From: Clostridia bacterium
GTDB taxonomy: Bacteria; Bacillota; Clostridia; Oscillospirales; Ruminococcaceae
Length of the DNA stretch: 15,889 bases
Assembly: GCA_021152595.1 (NCBI GenBank)
Contig: JAGKVC010000062.1
Span: 1-15,889 of the forward strand
Direction: 5' to 3'
Below the pieces are notes generated by a model, which saw only the letters and a program-made list of their open reading frames with translations, had not been told where the DNA came from and ran no database searches. This document shows, piece after piece, positions 13,820-15,889 of the stretch; within the stretch, counting starts at the first letter, position 1; every line of letters begins with the position of its first letter. The position numbers and the translations under genes were made by a program.

Positions 13820-14902
13820 ATGAAACATGAGGCAACACGCAGCCGGCTGACAGCAAAAAAGCTGCTGCTCATACCGGCTGCGGCGGCCGTTCTGCTCGCC
13901 GGAATGTTCATCCTGCACCATGCAAAGCTGAGAAGCGAGGCGCATGATTTGCAGGTGCGCGGCTGGCGGTATGCGTCAGCGGCAGGCGATTATACACTGG
14001 GCTACTGCACATCGGGCAACGATGCAGGCGCGCACCGGATCATTGCGATTGCGGATCTCGGTGTCAATGATTACAGCATCCGGCTCCGGAATCTGTGCAG
14101 CGGACTTGTCAGCGGCAATCTGGTTGTATGTATGGACCGCGCAGGCTGCGGCATCAGCGTTGATACCAAAACACCGCAGACCGCGGAGCAGATCGTCGCA
14201 GATTACCGCACCGCCCTGAAAAACGCGAACATCCAGCCACCGTATATTCTGCTCCCGCATGCGTTCGGCAGCGTCTATGCAGCATACTGGGAAAGCATGT
14301 ATCCGGAGGAGATCGAAGGGATTCTCTTTCTGGACGGCACCTGTCTCCCTGTTTCGGATCCGGTTTCATATTCATCGGCAAAGGCATCGGTACAAAAGCT
14401 GCTTGCGGATTTCGGCTTGCAGCGGTTGAAAAAGTATCCGCTTCCGGCAGGATTCAGCGGTGCCGAGATGCAGAATGCACGCATGCTGAATATCCGCAGC
14501 GCCATGACATCGGCACAGATCTCCGAGATGCAGCTCGCCGCGGAAAACTGCCGCACCGCCGATGCCGCACTCGTCACGAATGATATCCCCAAGGCATTTA
14601 TCAACGCAGCATCGTTCAAAACGCCGGAGGACTGGATCGCCGCAGATGATTTTGCGCGAACATTCCGCCGCCTGCCCGATCTGACGGACGCAGAACGTCT
14701 GGAAGCCGCCGCCGATGCGGTGACGCGCGCTCAGGCATATGAAGCAGAGGTCGTGCTGCCCTATCTGGAGCGCCTCGGCGCATGCACTTATTACGCGCTC
14801 CCCGGCGATTCAGAGATCTATATGCAGAAGCCGATGCAGTGCGCCGTGCTGTTCTCACAGTTCCTCACACAAATCGAAAACAAAAAAGCCGCTTCAAACT
14901 GA
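13820..14902 (+). CDS. membrane-anchored alpha/beta-hydrolase-fold protein, probably catalytically inactive
   Basis: The product is 360 aa. A basic N-terminus and one hydrophobic segment (about 13-33) form a signal anchor, placing the rest outside. The fold landmarks are DRAGCGIS (D106-S113), a nucleophile-elbow region PHAFGSVYAAYW and LFLDGT (D172). The elbow has Ala148 where HSFGG-type hydrolases carry the nucleophilic Ser. The C-terminal GDSEIYMQKP has Ser331 or Glu332 where the family has the catalytic His. Thus two triad residues appear lost, unless Ser151 serves instead. The ribosome site GAGGA overlaps the ATPase stop codon, 6 nt before the ATG, so the two genes form one riboswitch-controlled unit. 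The last codons and stop lie inside the terminator. Its role is unknown; a partner or sensor for the pump is inference. Confidence 0.85.
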   Translation: MKHEATRSRLTAKKLLLIPAAAAVLLAGMFILHHAKLRSEAHDLQVRGWRYASAAGDYTLGYCTSGNDAGAHRIIAIADLGVNDYSIRLRNLCSGLVSGNLVVCMDRAGCGISVDTKTPQTAEQIVADYRTALKNANIQPPYILLPHAFGSVYAAYWESMYPEEIEGILFLDGTCLPVSDPVSYSSAKASVQKLLADFGLQRLKKYPLPAGFSGAEMQNARMLNIRSAMTSAQISEMQLAAENCRTADAALVTNDIPKAFINAASFKTPEDWIAADDFARTFRRLPDLTDAERLEAAADAVTRAQAYEAEVVLPYLERLGACTYYALPGDSEIYMQKPMQCAVLFSQFLTQIENKKAASN

Positions 14903-14916
14903 ATGAAGTGGCTTTT
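14882..14916. terminator. bidirectional terminator between the hydrolase gene and glyS
   Basis: AAAAGCCGCTTCA (14884-14896) pairs with TGAAGTGGCTTTT (14904-14916) over 13 bp with one G-U, loop 7 nt. TTTT follows rightward, and a six-T run (14882-14887 complement) follows leftward, which makes it stronger for glyS. The hydrolase stop codon (14900-14902) lies in the loop. Confidence 0.85.
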
Positions 14917-14931
14917 CTATATTCTATATGA

Positions 14932-15889
14932 TCAATACTTGATCTTATCGGTGAGATATGCAACAAGCTCGGTGATCGGGATGCGGACCTGCTCCATGGT
15001 GTCGCGGTCGCGGACGGTCACGCAGTTGTCGTTCTCTGCGGTATCGAAATCGTAGGTGATGCAGAACGGCGTACCGATCTCATCCTCACGGCGATAGCGC
15101 TTGCCGATCGAACCGGTATCATCGAAATCAACCATGAAATGCTCAGAGAGCATCTGATAGACCTCATAAGCCTTCTCGGAGAGCTTCTTGGAAAGCGGCA
15201 GAACGGCGCACTTGAACGGCGCAAGCATCGGGTGGAAGCGCATCACGGTGCGGACATCCTCCTTGCCCTTATCGTCGGTGCCGAGAACCTCGCTGTCATA
15301 GGCTTCGGTCAGGACGGAGAGGAACAGTCTCTCTACGCCGAGCGACGGCTCAATGACATAGGGGATATAGCGCTCATTGGTCTCCGGATCGAAATAATCG
15401 AGCGTCTTGCCGGAAGTATTGCTGTGCTGGGTGAGGTCATAGTCGGTTCTGTCCGCAACGCCCCAGAGCTCGCCCCAGCCGAACGGGAAGAGATACTCAA
15501 AGTCGGTCGTCGCCTTGGAATAGAAGCAGAGCTCCTCAGCGGAGTGGTCACGCAGGCGGAGATTCTCCTCCTTGAGACCGATGCGCAGCAGGAAGTCCTT
15601 GCAGTAGCCGCGCCAGTACTGGAACCATTCAAGGTCGGTACCCGGCTTGCAGAAGAATTCCAGCTCCATCTGCTCGAATTCGCGGACGCGGAAGATGAAG
15701 TTGCCCGGTGTGATCTCGTTGCGGAAGGATTTACCGATCTGACCGACGCCGAACGGGATCTTGCGGCGCGTGGTGCGCTGGATATTTGCAAAGTTGACGA
15801 AGATACCCTGTGCGGTTTCCGGACGGAGATAGAGCTCCGCCTTGCTGTCCTCGGTGACGCCCTGGAAGGTCTTGAACATCAGGTTGAAC
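14932..15889 (-). CDS. glyS: glycine--tRNA ligase, homodimeric type (5' end missing)
   Basis: This 318-aa C-terminal fragment runs to TGA at 14932 and is open to the right edge, so the ATG at 15879 is internal and not the start. Family members have about 460 aa, hence roughly 140 N-terminal residues lie outside. The enzyme charges tRNA-Gly with glycine. Class II motif 2 is seen in FRNEITPGNFIFRVREFEQ and motif 3 in EPSLGVERLF. The C-terminal anticodon-binding domain covers APFKCAVLPLSKK to the end. It is the alpha2 form (also called glyQS), not the alpha2beta2 glyQ/glyS pair. A T-box leader would be expected upstream, outside this window. Confidence 0.96.
   Translation of the reverse strand, partial: FNLMFKTFQGVTEDSKAELYLRPETAQGIFVNFANIQRTTRRKIPFGVGQIGKSFRNEITPGNFIFRVREFEQMELEFFCKPGTDLEWFQYWRGYCKDFLLRIGLKEENLRLRDHSAEELCFYSKATTDFEYLFPFGWGELWGVADRTDYDLTQHSNTSGKTLDYFDPETNERYIPYVIEPSLGVERLFLSVLTEAYDSEVLGTDDKGKEDVRTVMRFHPMLAPFKCAVLPLSKKLSEKAYEVYQMLSEHFMVDFDDTGSIGKRYRREDEIGTPFCITYDFDTAENDNCVTVRDRDTMEQVRIPITELVAYLTDKIKY

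Overview
The window looks like chromosome of a Gram-positive anaerobe of the Ruminococcus/Oscillospiraceae type. The main reasons are a secreted protein that ends in a type I dockerin behind a long threonine-rich linker, strong AGGAGG-type ribosome binding sites with TATAAT promoters (often with an extended -10), a homodimeric-type glycyl-tRNA synthetase, and a C4 zinc-ribbon L28 protein. Species assignment is inference.

Layout. (1) Positions 1-2460: the first 32 codons of a secreted protein run off the left edge on the minus strand. Divergent from it is a secreted transglutaminase-like dockerin protein, closed by a rho-independent terminator. (2) Positions 2498-10331: a seven-gene minus-strand run. 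In transcription order it is nadB, nadC, a 129-aa orphan, a 131-aa orphan, mutS2, a CPBP-family membrane protease and nadE. nadB and nadC share a TAATG stop/start overlap, and one clear promoter lies ahead of nadB. With nadE the run covers three steps of de novo NAD synthesis; nadA is not here. A 46-bp repeat occurs twice, exactly 100 bp apart, at and beyond the nadC stop codon. (3) Positions 10272-10709: intergenic DNA holding the nadB promoter, an inverted-repeat element of about 177 bp, a perfect 10-bp palindrome and the rpmB promoter. (4) Positions 10710-10901: rpmB with a terminator hairpin. (5) Positions 10955-14916: a promoter, a yybP-ykoY (manganese) riboswitch with a mutually exclusive terminator, a P2-type cation ATPase, and a membrane-anchored alpha/beta-hydrolase-fold protein 9 nt downstream. 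(6) Positions 14932-15889: the C-terminal two thirds of glycyl-tRNA synthetase on the minus strand, facing the hydrolase gene across a bidirectional terminator.

The strongest biological unit is the riboswitch-controlled operon. The aptamer class, its P1/terminator arrangement and the ATPase family together argue for manganese-induced Mn(II) (or Ca/Mn) export. The second gene of this operon has lost the serine and histidine expected of an alpha/beta-hydrolase triad. It therefore looks like a membrane-tethered pseudoenzyme tied to metal homeostasis, which is the least expected feature of the window.
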